Origin: Brachypodium distachyon
Taxonomy: Eukaryota > Streptophyta > Magnoliopsida > Poales > Poaceae
Direction of reading: 5' to 3'
Length of the DNA stretch: 64,000 nucleotides
NCBI RefSeq assembly: GCF_000005505.3
Contig: NC_016131.3
Coordinates: 36,295,001-36,359,000, forward strand
The notes beneath the pieces are model-generated. The model had not been told where the DNA came from, ran no database searches, and worked only from the letters and a program-made list of their open reading frames with translations. Below are positions 47,521-58,470 of the stretch, one piece after another. The translations under genes were made by a program, and so were the position numbers. Numbering within the stretch: position 1 is the stretch's first letter; each line of letters begins with the position of its first letter.

Positions 47521-48190
47521 CTTCTGACCTCCCCGGAGTCCCTAGGGAGGTGATTGAGCATCGACTTGCGGTGCGCCCGGACGCCCGCCCCGTCAAGCAG
47601 AAGATCCGCCGGCAAGCGCAGGAGCGCAAAGATTTCATCAAGCAAGAGGTGGACAAGCTCAAGGCTACGGGGGCTATCATGAAAGTTCTGTATCCCACTT
47701 GGTTAGCTAACCCTGTAGTAGTGCCCAAGACGGGGAATAAGCTTCGCATGTGTGTATATTTTACTGATCTTAACCGTGCGTGTCCCAAGGATCCTTTCCC
47801 TGTATCAAGATGCTTTCTAGATGCTTTTTGCGACTGCTGGTTGCGACTTGCTGAGCTTCTGACCTCCCCGGAGTCCCTAGGGAGGTGATTGAGCATCGAC
47901 TTGCGGTGCGCCCGGACGCCCGCCCCGTCAAGCAGAAGATCCGCCGGCAAGCGCAGGAGCGCAAAGATTTCATCAAGCAAGAGGTGGACAAGCTCAAGGT
48001 TACGGGGGCTATCATGAAAGTTCTGTATCCCACTTGGTTAGCTAACCCTCTAATAGTGCCCAAGGCGGGGAATAAGCTTCGCATGTGTGTAGATTTTCCT
48101 GATCTTAACCGTGCGTGTCCCAAGGATCCTTTCCCTGTATCAAGATGCTTTCTAGATGCTTTTTGCGACTGCTGGTTGCGACTTGCTGAG
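47521..48190 (+). repeat. 335-bp tandem duplication in Tat2 RT
   Basis: Two direct copies, 47521-47855 and 47856-48190, each running from CTTCTGACCTCCCCGGAG through the RT N-terminal region to GCGACTTGCTGAG. By eye they differ at about six positions. The unit contains a rearranged join (TATCAAGATGCTTTCTAGAT) compared with Tat3. Confidence 0.88.
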
Positions 48191-49480
48191 CTTTCTAGAT
48201 GCTTTTTCCGGCTACCATCTAATCAAGATGGCAGTGGAAGACGAGGAGAGAACAACTTTCATCACCCCGGTTGGCTGCTACTGCTACACGTGCATGCCTT
48301 TCGGGTTGAAGAACGCGGGCTCAACATTCCAGTGCACGCTGCGCGAGTGTTTGAGACCCCAGCTAGGCCGCAACATGGAGGCCTACATGGACGATATCGT
48401 CATCAAGTCGAAGTGCGGGGACTCGCTGATTGATGACTTGCGGGAGACGTTTGATAACCTCCGTAGGATCAAACTCAAGCTGAACCCTGGGAAGTGCACC
48501 TTCGGTGTAGACTCGGGTCAGCTCCTGTGTTTCTTGGTTTCGCACAGGGGGATACAAGCCAACCCACAGAAGATAGAAGCTATCGAGAAGATGGAGGCTC
48601 CCCGCAAGGTGAAGGACGTCCAGCGCCTCAACCGCTGCGCTGCCGCGCGGGGCCGCTTCATCTTGAGGCTGGGCGAACGCGCCCTGCCTTTCTTCAAGGT
48701 GATGAAGAAGAAGGGCCCAATAGAGTGGACCCCCGAGGCCGAGGTGGCGTTCCAGGATCTCAAACAATACCTCAAGTCGCCTCCCGTCCTCGTCGCCCCT
48801 AGGCCGGGCGAGCCGCTGCTACTCTACCTAGCAGCGCCTGACCAGGTGGTCAGCTCGGTGTTGGTTGCCGAGAGGAAGGAAGACGTTCTGGGGACTGAGG
48901 CTGTGGGGCAGGGGGCTGAACGGCCCCCGGCAACCGCCTTGGACCTAGGGACCACCTCCGAGCTGGCAGCGTCGGCACCACGCAAGCGGCTCGTGCAGCA
49001 CCCGATGTACTTCGTCAACACGGTGCTGCGCGACGCTCGTACGAGGTACCCGCAGATTCAGAAGCTTCTCCTGGAGATTCTGCTCGTGTCCCGCAAGCTG
49101 CGCCACTACTTCCAGGCGCACCACGTCACGGTGGTGGCAGGGTTCTTCCTTGAGCGAGCCCTCACCAACCGTGAAGCCACCGGGAGGGTGGCCGAGTGGA
49201 GTATGAAGCTGTCAGAGTTCGATCTGCACTTCACCAACTCCAAGAGCATCAAGAGTGCGGCCCTGGCGGACTTCGTCGCGGAGTGGACATCGACGGGTGC
49301 AGAAGAGGAGGAGCCGGAGACCAGCCTACCTGACGAAGGGCACTGGATACTGTACTTTGACGGCGTGTTCAGCCTCCAGGGAGCTGGCGCTGGGGTCGTC
49401 ATCAAGTCATCGATGGGGGATCAGTTGAGGTTGGCTATCCACCTCGATTTTCCGAACTCCACTAACAAGAATTGCCGGGT
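47540..49480 (+). pseudogene. Tat2 reverse transcriptase and RNase H
   Basis: The RT start (VIEHRLAVRPDARPVKQKIR, YPTWLANPVVVPK, MCVDFxDLNRACPKDPFP) is present twice because of the 335-bp duplication. After the scar the frame continues [20 protein letters not shown], with the catalytic [10 protein letters not shown] (YMDD codons 48384-48395). The RNase H region has [37 protein letters not shown] and [21 protein letters not shown] second, Tat-type RNase H begins ([19 protein letters not shown]) and is interrupted by a frameshift near 49470. Tat elements are known to carry an additional RNase H before integrase. Confidence 0.9.
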
Positions 49481-51053
49481 TGCGTGCAGCAATCGCTCGG
49501 GACATCAAGCGCCTGGTCGTTCGCGGGGACTCCCAGCTCATGATCCACCAGGTCAACAAGGACTACGACTGCCCACAGATGGCACCGTACGTGGAGGAAG
49601 TACACAAGCTAGAACGCAAGTTCAAGGGTTTGCGATTTGAGCACGTCAAGCGGAAGGACAACTTCGCGGCTGACGAACTGTCCAAGATGGCGGCGGAATG
49701 CTGGAAGCCTCCGGCGGGGGTGTTCTGGCACAGGCAAGCTGCGCCCTCGGTCGCCCCCGAGCCGACTGCCGGGGAAGCCCCTCCTGCAACCGAAGGGAAC
49801 CTCGCGACAACGGGGTTCCATGCCGCTGACGTAGCGGCATGCGTTGACAGGAAGAACCCTCCCTGGGCGGTGGAAATCGCCTGCTACCTAAAGGGAGAGG
49901 CCCTCCCGGAAGACGACATTGCCGCGGAGCAAGTTGCCCGGCAAGCCAAAATGTACGCCGCGGTAGATGGGAACCTCTACCGCAGGTGTGCGAATGGAGT
50001 CAAGCTCGTCTGCGTGCCCCAAGACGAAGGGGGCGCACTATTTGAGGAGATACATCGCGGCACATGCTCCCACCATGTGGCCTCCCGGGCGTTGGCAGGC
50101 AAGGCGTTTCGGCACGGTTTTTACTGGCCCACGGCCCTGGCTGACGCGGAGCGGCTGGTGAAGACGTGTGAGGCGTGCCAGTTCCACGCGAAGAAGAGCA
50201 ACCAGCCGGCGCAGGCCCGGCAGGTCATCCCGTCCCCGTGGTCATTCGCGGTCTGGGGGCTGGATATCGTCGGCAAGCTTCCGAGAGCAGTTGGCGGCTA
50301 CGAGTATTTGCTCGTGGCCATCGACAAGTTCTCCAAGTGGGTAGAAGTGGAACCAGTGCCGAAGGTGACCGCCCAGGCGGCCATCAAGTTCTTCAAGGGC
50401 ATTGTGTGCCGGTTTGGTGTGCCTAATGGAATCATCACCGACAACAGCACACAATTCACGAGCACGGTGTTCCAGGCCTACTGCGAGAGCATGGGCACCA
50501 AGATTCACTTCGCGTCGGTTGCTCATCCGAGGAGCAACGGGCAGGCGGAAGTGCTACGCGGGCTCAAGACGAGAACCTTGGACAAGCTCAAAGGCCACGG
50601 GAAGCACTGGATCGAAGAACTCCAGCCTGTGCTGTGGTCAATCAGGACCATGCCTAGTCAGGCAACGGGCGAAACTCCTTTCGCCCTTGTCTACGAGGCA
50701 GAAGCGGTGCTGCCCCTCGAGCTCAAGCATGGATCTCCCCGAGTACGCGCGTACGGCAACTCTAGCCAACACGAGCAAAGGGTTGACAATCTTAACTTCA
50801 TCGAAGAGCTTCGATGCCGGGCTGCTGTGCGAGCCGCGCGCTACCAGCAGGGACTCCGTCGTTATCACGACAGGCAAGTCCGTCCCCGGGAGCTCGAGAA
50901 CGGAGACCTTGTACTTCACCGGATACGAGGAACGAAGGCCGGGAACAAGTTGACTCCGAAATGGGAGGGCCCCTTCCGGGTAGTGCAGGTGACCAGGCCG
51001 CGGGGGCTGTCCGGCTGGAAACCGAAGAAGGCTTGCCGGTGCAAAATAGCTTG
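49470..51053 (+). pseudogene. Tat2 second RNase H (C-terminal part) and integrase
   Basis: It opens with the end of the second RNase H ([34 protein letters not shown]). Integrase shows the zinc domain (EEIHRGTCSHHVASRALAGK, CEACQFHAKK), Asp in VWGLDIVGKLP, Asp in GIITDNSTQFTS, and Glu in SNGQAEVLRG; three residues present in Tat3 (RAN) are missing right after the Glu. The C-terminal part includes YHDRQVRPRELENGDLVL and LTPKWEGPFRVVQV. There is no chromodomain, as expected for Tat. The 1575-nt frame to 51054 is the longest intact pol stretch of the Tat elements here. Confidence 0.92.
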
Positions 51054-51357
51054 AATATTGAGCACTTGCGCAAGTTCTACCCGTGAAGCGGCGGAGCCCG
51101 ACCCTCAGGTGATGCCGCCGATGCATACCTCTCGAACTAGTGTAGCCGGGCAACCCCCATGTGTAAACCACTAGTTACTGTGAATAAAGATAAGTGCTAA
51201 TTCTCGAATTTCAAGATTCCCTCATTTATTTCCATGTTTCTCCCCCTTCTGTCTCCTGCTCTAGGTGCACAGAAGTTTCTTTCCATACTTGGTTGTGAGC
51301 AGGGGGCTGCCGGAGCCTCGAAAACGATAACCCATTTCCGGATCACTCCGGCACGGG

Positions 51358-51505
51358 GCATGCAGTTGTCGGGCTTCCCGCAACGTGCATCACGGCATGC
51401 GGTTGCCGGGGTTCCCGCAACGTGCATCACGGCATGCCGTTGCCGGGCTTCCCGCAACGGGCATCACCGCATGCCCTTGCCGGGCTTCCCGCAACGTGCA
51501 TCACG
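51358..51505 (+). repeat. 37-bp tandem repeat, four copies (Tat2)
   Basis: Units start at 51358, 51395, 51432 and 51469, with core GTTGCCGGGCTTCCCGCAAC followed by a short spacer with GTGCATCAC. Tat3 has three 39-bp units at 58723-58839. The spacing has no unique spacers, so it is not CRISPR. Confidence 0.9.
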
Positions 51506-51816
51506 CAGTCGCTGTGTTTGGGAAATGAAAATGCTCACATCCAAGTTTGGCATCGATCCTTCTGTGCCCGGGGGCTGGGAGGCAGGAGAGTTCATCCATA
51601 CTGCTCAGTGTTTTCGTGAATTTCGAAAAAAAACTTGCAGCACCTCGGGCTTGGTAAGAATCTAATGTGCAGGGTGAAGCTGGAATCTTGTGCACTGTAA
51701 TGCTTGTAGACCGCCCACGGGTCGAGGCTTGTAGCAGCGCCTGGTGGTGTGGAGCGACCGCATCTCGAGGGACTCGCCACACTTGGAGGCCCCTGATTTA
51801 GGAGGAAGCCGCCACG

Positions 51817-51821
51817 TGTGC
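51817..51821. other. Target site duplication of element B, displaced 5' LTR side
   Basis: TGTGC, the reverse complement of GCACA at 37829-37833. The Tat flanks of the two sites also join to a sequence that is contiguous in Tat3 (59120-59160). Confidence 0.75.
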
Positions 51822-54232
51822 TGTAAGATCCCAAAAATTCAAACTCTTTCATATGCATTGCACTCATGAGCATCATGCCACATTTGCATTTTTGAATCAA
51901 GATTTGAACTCCATAAAGGCTTTAAAAAGGTTTTATTTCATTTTAAACCTTAGGTTTTTCATCCATTTGAGCTTTGGATTTTTAAAACAATAGGGTTTGA
52001 CAATAAAAGGGGTTTATTGCATAGATAGGCTATCCCATAATTTTTGGATATTTATTGGAGTTGAAAAACTATTTTATTTAAATAGTTATATAGCCCTAAA
52101 GGCATTTATAGGGCAAATGTATTTTTATATATTTTATTTGGAAGGGAAAATAGTCCAAAAAGTTGAATCATATTATAATATGATTTTACAAAATTTCTGC
52201 AATTTATTTGGGTCAATTTGGAGTTCAAAATCAAAAGATATCAAAGAAATCAGAAAAAGGAAAACAAAAAATTAACAAAAAAAAGAAAACCGAACCACCT
52301 GAGCCAGACCAACCCAGCGGTGCACGCGCGCGCACGAGCCACTGACAGGCGGGGCCCGCCTGTCCGGATCGTCTTCCCCACAGGGAAAGCCCCCGCCCGT
52401 CACACCGCCGCGTCCGCGCCGCCGAATCCGCGCGCCATCCCCGCCGCGCCCGTCAGCTCCGTGATCCCCGCCGCCTGCCGCCCGCGTCCTTATAAAGCCC
52501 AAGCTCCCCCTTATCTTTCCCCTCTTTCGCTTTCGCAAATCCCGCGCCCACGCCGCCGCGATTCCTCGCCGTCGCCCGCCCCTGCCGCCCGCTTCCTCAC
52601 TCGCCGCCGCTTGCCCCTTCGACTTCCTCTCTCCCTCTCTCCCACGCAGCCCGTGGACGCTGACGACCGAAGCTCCGCCGCCGGCCGCCGCCTCTTCGTC
52701 GTCCTAGGCCAGCATTCCGTCGTCCCCGAGCCTCACCGACGCCCCTGGCGTCTTCGCCTCGCCAAGCTGCATCTCCCACGCTATTCCCCGACCTGAGGCA
52801 TCGCCGGAAACGCCCGCCGCCACGTCCTCACGTCGCCGGAGACTTCGCCGGAAACCTAGCGCCGCCGGTAAGCTCGCGCTCCCTCACCCGTCCGATCCAG
52901 ATCTACGGCTAGGATTAGATCACTTAACTCACCGAACCAGTACACGATCTGGGCCGCCTGATCCCCTTTAAGTGAGATCCGACGGCTCCGATTTAATCCC
53001 AACCCGAACCGGTACGCGCGAATCAGATCACGCCACGTGTCCCTGATTAAAATGAAAACTTAATTCCCGGTTTAAATAAATGGCAGTTTTGCAGAAAAGC
53101 ACATAGAACTTCAAATGATCATAACTTTTAAACCCTTTGGCCAAATTTGAGAAATTTTACCTTTCTGAGAAACTCTTGACATGTATAATCTTTTGGCATA
53201 GTTTAAATTTAATTTTGAATAACTTAACCATAGTCAAATTACAGAAAGGCTTTAATGCCATTTAAATCATAACTTTTTGTTTGGAAATCCTTTTTAATTG
53301 AAACCAGTGCCTAAAAATTTGTTTTATTGTCCCCTGTCATTGGGACAGAGAAATAAATATTTTGAATTAATATAATTGGCTAATGCCAATAAAACCTTGT
53401 ATTAGGGTTTTAATCCCAAGTTTTTGCATTATGTTTTTAAACCTAATGCACTTATTTTAATTGCTAATGCTTTGGACCAGTTGATCACCCGAATAAAATC
53501 AACCCAATCATGTCACATGTTTTGCATTGCATCATGGTATATATGTCTTTTTGATTGTATTGTATGTTTAAGTATGCATTTGTATTTGTTTAGTTTTCCC
53601 GGAGAGCGAACTGTGTGATTGCGAAGAGTGCTTGAATACCAACTGCTATCAAGGCAAGTTCACTTTGACCATAATCATATTATTTTATTATGTACTAGTT
53701 TTTTTTTAGTTGCATTGTTAGGATTATTATTGTATCTATGCTAGCTATGATCTCTCCTAGTAGTATAGGATACCCTTGCCTTGTCCTCACCACCAATTGC
53801 AACGTAGTAGTAAATGCTATGCTATGTTAGTATACGAGGGTTGGTATTATTAAAATGTGATAGTATTGAATTAAAGTATACTTTTCCTAGTGTATGGCAA
53901 AACAAGTAATTCAATGAACCGTCATGGGTGGGCTGCTTTGAGTATTTGAGATGTATGCGACGTTAGGTCCATTTCTATGAGTCGTCTCGCCATTTACATG
54001 GGAGCGCCTGTGTCGCAAATGTGGGATGCCACCCGGCGTAAACAGAGATTGGACTAGTTTTCTGTTTAGTAGCTTCCAGTACAACCACATGGTATTATGG
54101 GCTCTGCCAGGATGGATGTAAGAAATATGAAACCCGGATCCGAGGTGACATCGGTATGTGGTAGTGTATGTGGGGGCACGTCCCTCAGGTGGTCTGGGGG
54201 ATTATGTTTTGAAAATTCCTGTAGTTGATGCC
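51822..54232 (+). repeat. Element B 5' LTR, proximal part, inverted
   Basis: It starts TGTAAGATCCC (one change from the family terminus) and runs in plus orientation with a TATA box TATAAAG (52491-52497), a GC-rich leader, a GCCG|GTAAGC donor-like site (52868), an AT-rich part and the family motif AAGGCAAGTTCACTTTGACC (about 53652). It stops near 54232, in the LTR stretch just before the part found at 46337-46974; about 140 bp are missing between the two halves. 54233-54267 is a short filler of LTR-derived sequence. Confidence 0.82.
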
Positions 54233-54267
54233 GTGCACTAGGAAAACGGTATGTAGCAGTGTAGGCG

Positions 54268-54370
54268 GGGCTCCGACACCAGGGATGCGCGGGCACCCCC
54301 TTTTAGGTTTGGCAGTGAGCTACGGGGATCGCTCAGGCGATCGCCGGCGAGGCCAATGCGAAGCGTAATG
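54268..54370 (-). repeat. Tat2 5' LTR remnant (3' end only)
   Basis: The plus strand reads CTCCGACACCAGGGATGCGC and GGCGATCGCCGGCGAGGCCA, the reverse complement of a Tat LTR end, as expected for the un-inverted right side of Tat2. After about 100 bp it joins head-on to the Tat3 LTR. Confidence 0.7.
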
Positions 54371-55285
54371 TCGCACCAGTGGCACCCGGGGTACCACCGT
54401 TGCATGATGTGTGGGTCGCGTCGCCGAGTTCCTTAGAGGATCTCACCCTGGCCGGCAACTACAGGCTGCCCCGCAAACTACCAGCCCGGAAGGGCTAGCG
54501 GGCCATCGGGGAATGTTCCCGCTTGGGCACCTCCCGGGAAGTCACTTGCCGGGAGGATGGGTTCCCGGGCGAAGGTTCTCGCCTGGCACCTCCCGGGACG
54601 TCACTTGCCAGGAGGAGGGGTTCCCGGGTGAAGGTTCTCGCCTGGCACCTCCCGGGAAGTAACTTATCAGGAGAAGGGATTCCCGGGCGCAGGATACCGC
54701 CGTGAGGGCGGGACCGAGCGAGCAGAGCAGCGACGCCACGTGGGCGCGCGCCAGGTGCCCAGTGCACAGTTTCGCCAGGGCAAGGATCGGAGTGCACGGC
54801 GCATTTAATGAGCCGACAGGAGGGGCGTTATCCGTCTTGTCAGGTGAACAGTGGCTGTCCAGTTCTATTTCTTAGGCCCTAGACCCCTAGCAGCGGGGTT
54901 GGCGTTCATGCATGCATGCCAGCGCACCGAGGAGGAGTTGCCCAAGCTCCGTGCTCGCCACTTGTAAACCATGCACCGTGGCACCTATGGTATCCCCTTG
55001 GATATAAAAGGAGGACACCCGCCAACGGTCAAAGGTTTTTTTTTTGTTTTCGGTTCGGTTCGGTTCAGTTCCTGTTCTAATTCAGTCTAGGGTTGATTTC
55101 AGTGGTAGCCCAAAGTAGAAAAAAGCACTTTGCGAAAAAAGAGATCGCCCCGGGGCTTTCCCCGGCAACCTTGTAAACAGCCGATTGCTCGATAATACAA
55201 GCTCAGACAAGCAGGACATAGGGTTTTACACCTCCGGGTGGCCCGAACCTCGGTAAAAACGGGCGTGCATTGTGCTTTTGTACTC
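54371..55285 (+). repeat. Tat3 5' LTR, truncated at both ends
   Basis: Plus orientation, matching the reverse complement of the Tat2 LTR (28884-30070) from its middle. TATAAAAG lies at about 55003-55010. It ends in CACCTCCGGGTGGCCCGAAC and CTCGGTAAAAA, then a short unmatched stretch, then RT. The LTR terminus, PBS, gag and protease are all lost in one deletion. Confidence 0.72.
54527..54703 (+). repeat. 59-bp tandem repeat in Tat3 LTR
   Basis: Three units start at 54527, 54586 and 54645 (GCACCTCCCGGGAAGTCACT...). The Tat2 LTR has a single diverged unit near 29560. Confidence 0.85.
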
Positions 55286-55289
55286 CGCA

Positions 55290-56757
55290 GGTCACGTACG
55301 CCATCAAGCAGAAGATCCGCCGGCAAGCACAGGAGCGGAAGCATTTCATCAAGCAAGAAGTGGACAAGCTCAAGGCTGCCGAGGCTATCAGGGAAGTTCT
55401 GTACCCCACTTGGTTAGCTAACCCAGTAGTAGTACCCAAGGCAGGAAATAAGCTTCGCATGTGCGTAGATTTTACTGATCTAAACCATGCATGTCCCAAG
55501 AATCCTTTCCCTGTACCCCGCATTGATCAAAGAGTTGATTCCACTGCTAGTTGCGATCTGCTGAGCTTTTTGGACGCTTTTTCCGGCTACCATCAAATCA
55601 AGATGGCAGTCGAAGATAAGGAGAAAACAGCGTTCATCACCCCGGTTGGCTGCTACTGTTATACGTGCATGCCTTTCGGGTTGAAGAATGCGGGCTCAAC
55701 ATTCCAGCACCCGTTGCACGTGTGTTTGTGACCCCAGCTAGGCCGGAACGTGGAGGCCTACATGGACAGCATCATCATCAAATCAAAGTGCAGGGACTCG
55801 CTGATTGATGACCTGCGGGAGACGATTGATAACCTCCGCAGGATCAAACTCAAGTTGAACCCTGAGAAGTGCACCTTTAGTGTAGACTCGGGCCAGCTTC
55901 TGGGTTTCTTGGTTTCACACAGGGGGATATAGGCGAACCCACGCAAAATAGAAGCTATCGAGAAGATGGAGGATCCCCGCAAGGTGAAGGATGTCCAGCG
56001 CCTCAACGGCTGCGTTGCCGCGCTGGGCCGCTCCATCTCAAGGCGGGGCAAACGCGCCCTGCCTTTCTTCAAGGTGATGAAGAAGAAGGGCCCAATTGAG
56101 TGGACCCCCGAGGCCGAGGTGGCGTTCCAGGATCTCAAGCCTACCTCAAATCGCCACCCGTCCTCGTCGCCCCCAAGCCGGGCGAGCCGCTGCTACTCTA
56201 CCTAGCAGCGACTGACCAGGTGGTCAGTTCGGTGCTGGTACCTAAGAGGGAGGAAGATGTTCGGGGACCGGGGCGGCGGGCAGGGGGCTGAACGGCCCGT
56301 GGCAACCGCCTCGGAATCGGGGACCACCCCCGAGCCGGCAACTGCAACACCGTGCAAGCGGCTCGAGCAGCACCCAGTGTACTTCGTCAGCACGGTGCTG
56401 CGCGATGCCCGAACGAGGTACCCGCAGGTGCAGAAGCTCCTCCTAGGGATTCTGCTTGCATCCCACAAGCTGCGCCACTACTTCCAGGCGCACCGCGTCA
56501 AGGTGGTGTCAGGGTTCCGCCTTTAGCGCGCGCTCACCAACCGTGAAGCCACCGGAAGTGTGGCCGAGTGGAGGATGGAGCTGTCAGAGTTCGATCTGCA
56601 CTTCACCAACTCCAACAACATCAAGAGTGCAGCCCTTGCAGACTTCGTCGCCGAGTGGACGTCGACGAGTGTAGAAGAGGAGGAGCCGGAGATCAGCCTG
56701 CCCGGCAGGCTGGACGAAGGCCACTCTATTTCGATGGCGCGTTCAGTCTCTAGGTAG
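55290..56757 (+). pseudogene. Tat3 reverse transcriptase and RNase H, catalytic Asp lost
   Basis: RT lacks its first about 15 residues and starts at IKQKIRRQAQERKHF, then YPTWLANPVVVPKAG, MCVDFTDLNHACPKNPFPVP and [20 protein letters not shown]. The catalytic box reads YMDS (codons 55759-55770) instead of YMDD. Stops lie at 55729 and 55930, and a frameshift near 56140 follows. The RNase H part ([33 protein letters not shown]) has a stop at 56524. The second RNase H starts near 56700 and is broken at 56755. Without the second Asp the RT could not polymerise. Confidence 0.9.
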
Positions 56758-58470
56758 CTAGCGCCGGGGTCATCATCGAGTCACCGACGGGGGACCAGCT
56801 GAGGTTTGCCGTCCAAGTCGATTTCCCGAACTCCACCAACAACACGGCGGAGTAAGAGGGTTTGCTCGCCGGGTTCGGGCGGCAATCGCCCTCGACATCA
56901 AGCGCCTGGTCATTTGCGGGGACTCCCAGCTCATGATCCACCAGGTTAACAAGGACTACGACTGCCCGCAGATGGCAACGTTCGTAGAGGAAGTCCGCAA
57001 GCTAGAACGCAAGTTCAAGGGTTTGCGATTCGAGCATGTCAAGCGAAAGGACAACTTCGCGGCTGACGAGCTGTCCAAGATGGCAGCAGAGCGCCGAAAG
57101 CCCCCGGCGGGGGTGTTCTGACACAGGCAAGCTGTGCCCTCAGTCGCCCCCAAGCCGGTTGCTGGGGAAGCCCCTCCGGCAACCAAAGGAAACCCTGCAA
57201 CGGCAGGGGTCCATGCCGCTGACATAGCGGCATGCTTTGGCAGGGAGACCCCTCCCTGGGTAGTGGGAATTGCCCGCTACCTGAAGGTGGGGGCCCTCCC
57301 GGAAGACGACGTCGCTGCAGAGCGAGTGGCCCGGCAAGCCAAAATGTACGCCATGGTGGACGGGAACCTCTACCGTAGGCGTGCAAATGATTTTATGCTC
57401 CTCTGCGTGCCCCAAGAAGAAGGGCGTGCGCTGTTGGAGGAGATACATCGAGGCACAAGTTCCCCCCATGTGGCCTCCCAGGCACTGGCCGGCAAGGCGT
57501 TTCGACACGGTTTTTACTAGCCCTCGGCTCTGGTCGACGCGGAGCAACTGGTGAAGACGTGCGACGCGTGTCAGTTCCACTCAAAGAAGAGCAACCAGCC
57601 GGCGCAGGCCTTGCATGTCATCCCTTCCTCGTGGCCGTTCGCGGTCTGGGGGTTGGACATCGTCGGCAAGCTGCCAAGGGCAGTCGGCGGCTACGAGTAT
57701 TTGTTCGTGGCCATCAACAAGTTCTCCAAGTGGGTGGAAGTAGAACCAGTGCGGAAGGTGACCGCCCAGGCGGCCATCAAGTTCTATAACAACATTGTGT
57801 GCCGGTTTGGTGTGCCTAATGGCATCATCACCAATAACGGCACGCAATTCACGAGTGCGGTGTTCCAGGCCTACTGCGAGGGCATGGGCACCAAGTTGCA
57901 CTTCGCGTCCGTTGCTCATCCAAGGAGGAACGGGCAAGCGGAGCGAGCCAACGCGGAAGTGCTGCGGGGGCTCAAGACGAGACCCTTTGACAAGCTCAAA
58001 GGCCACGGGAAACACTGGGTTGAAGAACTCCAGCCCGTGTTGTGGTCAATCAGGACCACACCTAGTCGGGCAACGGGCGAAACTCCTTTCGCCCTTGTCT
58101 ACGGGGCAGAAGCCCCTCGAGCTCAAGCACGGATCTCCCCTAGTACGCGCGTACGGTTACTCCAGCCAACACGAGCAAAGGGTCGACTATCCGAACTTCA
58201 TCGAAGAGCTTCGATGCCGGGTTGCTGTGTGAGCCGCGCGCTACCAGTAGGGACTCCGTCGTTATCACGACAGGCGAGTCCGTCCCCGGGGGCTCGAGAA
58301 CGGAGACCTTGTCCTGCGCCGGATACAAGGAACAAAGGCCAGGAACAAGTTGACTCCGAAATGGGAGGGCCCCTTCCGGGTAGTACAGGTAACCAGACCG
58401 CGGCTGTCTGGCTGGAAACTGAAGATGGCTTGCCGGTGCAAAATAGCTGGAATAGCGGAGCCCGACCCTC
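56758..58470 (+). pseudogene. Tat3 second RNase H (rest) and integrase
   Basis: The RNase H tail ([30 protein letters not shown]; about 56920-57080) is followed by a TGA at 57119 and a TAG near 57518, both at Trp positions of Tat2. Integrase: EEIHRGTSSPHVASQALAGK, CDACQFHSKK, Asp in VWGLDIVGKLP, Asn in GIITNNGTQF where Tat2 has the catalytic Asp, and Glu in NGQAERANAEV. Frameshifts near 58105 and a stop near 58232 break the C-terminal part (RYHDRRVRPR region, LTPKWEGPFRVVQV). Confidence 0.9.

Larger units (their letters stand above)
51054..51821 (+). other. Tat2 3' region after pol, up to element B insertion point
   Basis: No ORF. It has a possible polyadenylation context (GTGAATAAAGATAAG, about 51180), a 37-bp tandem repeat (51358-51505) and a stretch shared with Tat3 (58540-59140). 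It ends with TGTGC (51817-51821), the element B target duplication. Confidence 0.6.

Noticed and set aside
51358..51505. CRISPR-like direct repeats
   Set aside because: The units are contiguous with no unique spacers, and the context is a plant retrotransposon.
54411..54797. Plus- and minus-strand frames of 60-100 codons in the Tat3 LTR
   Set aside because: They are produced by the 59-bp tandem repeat and have no independent support.
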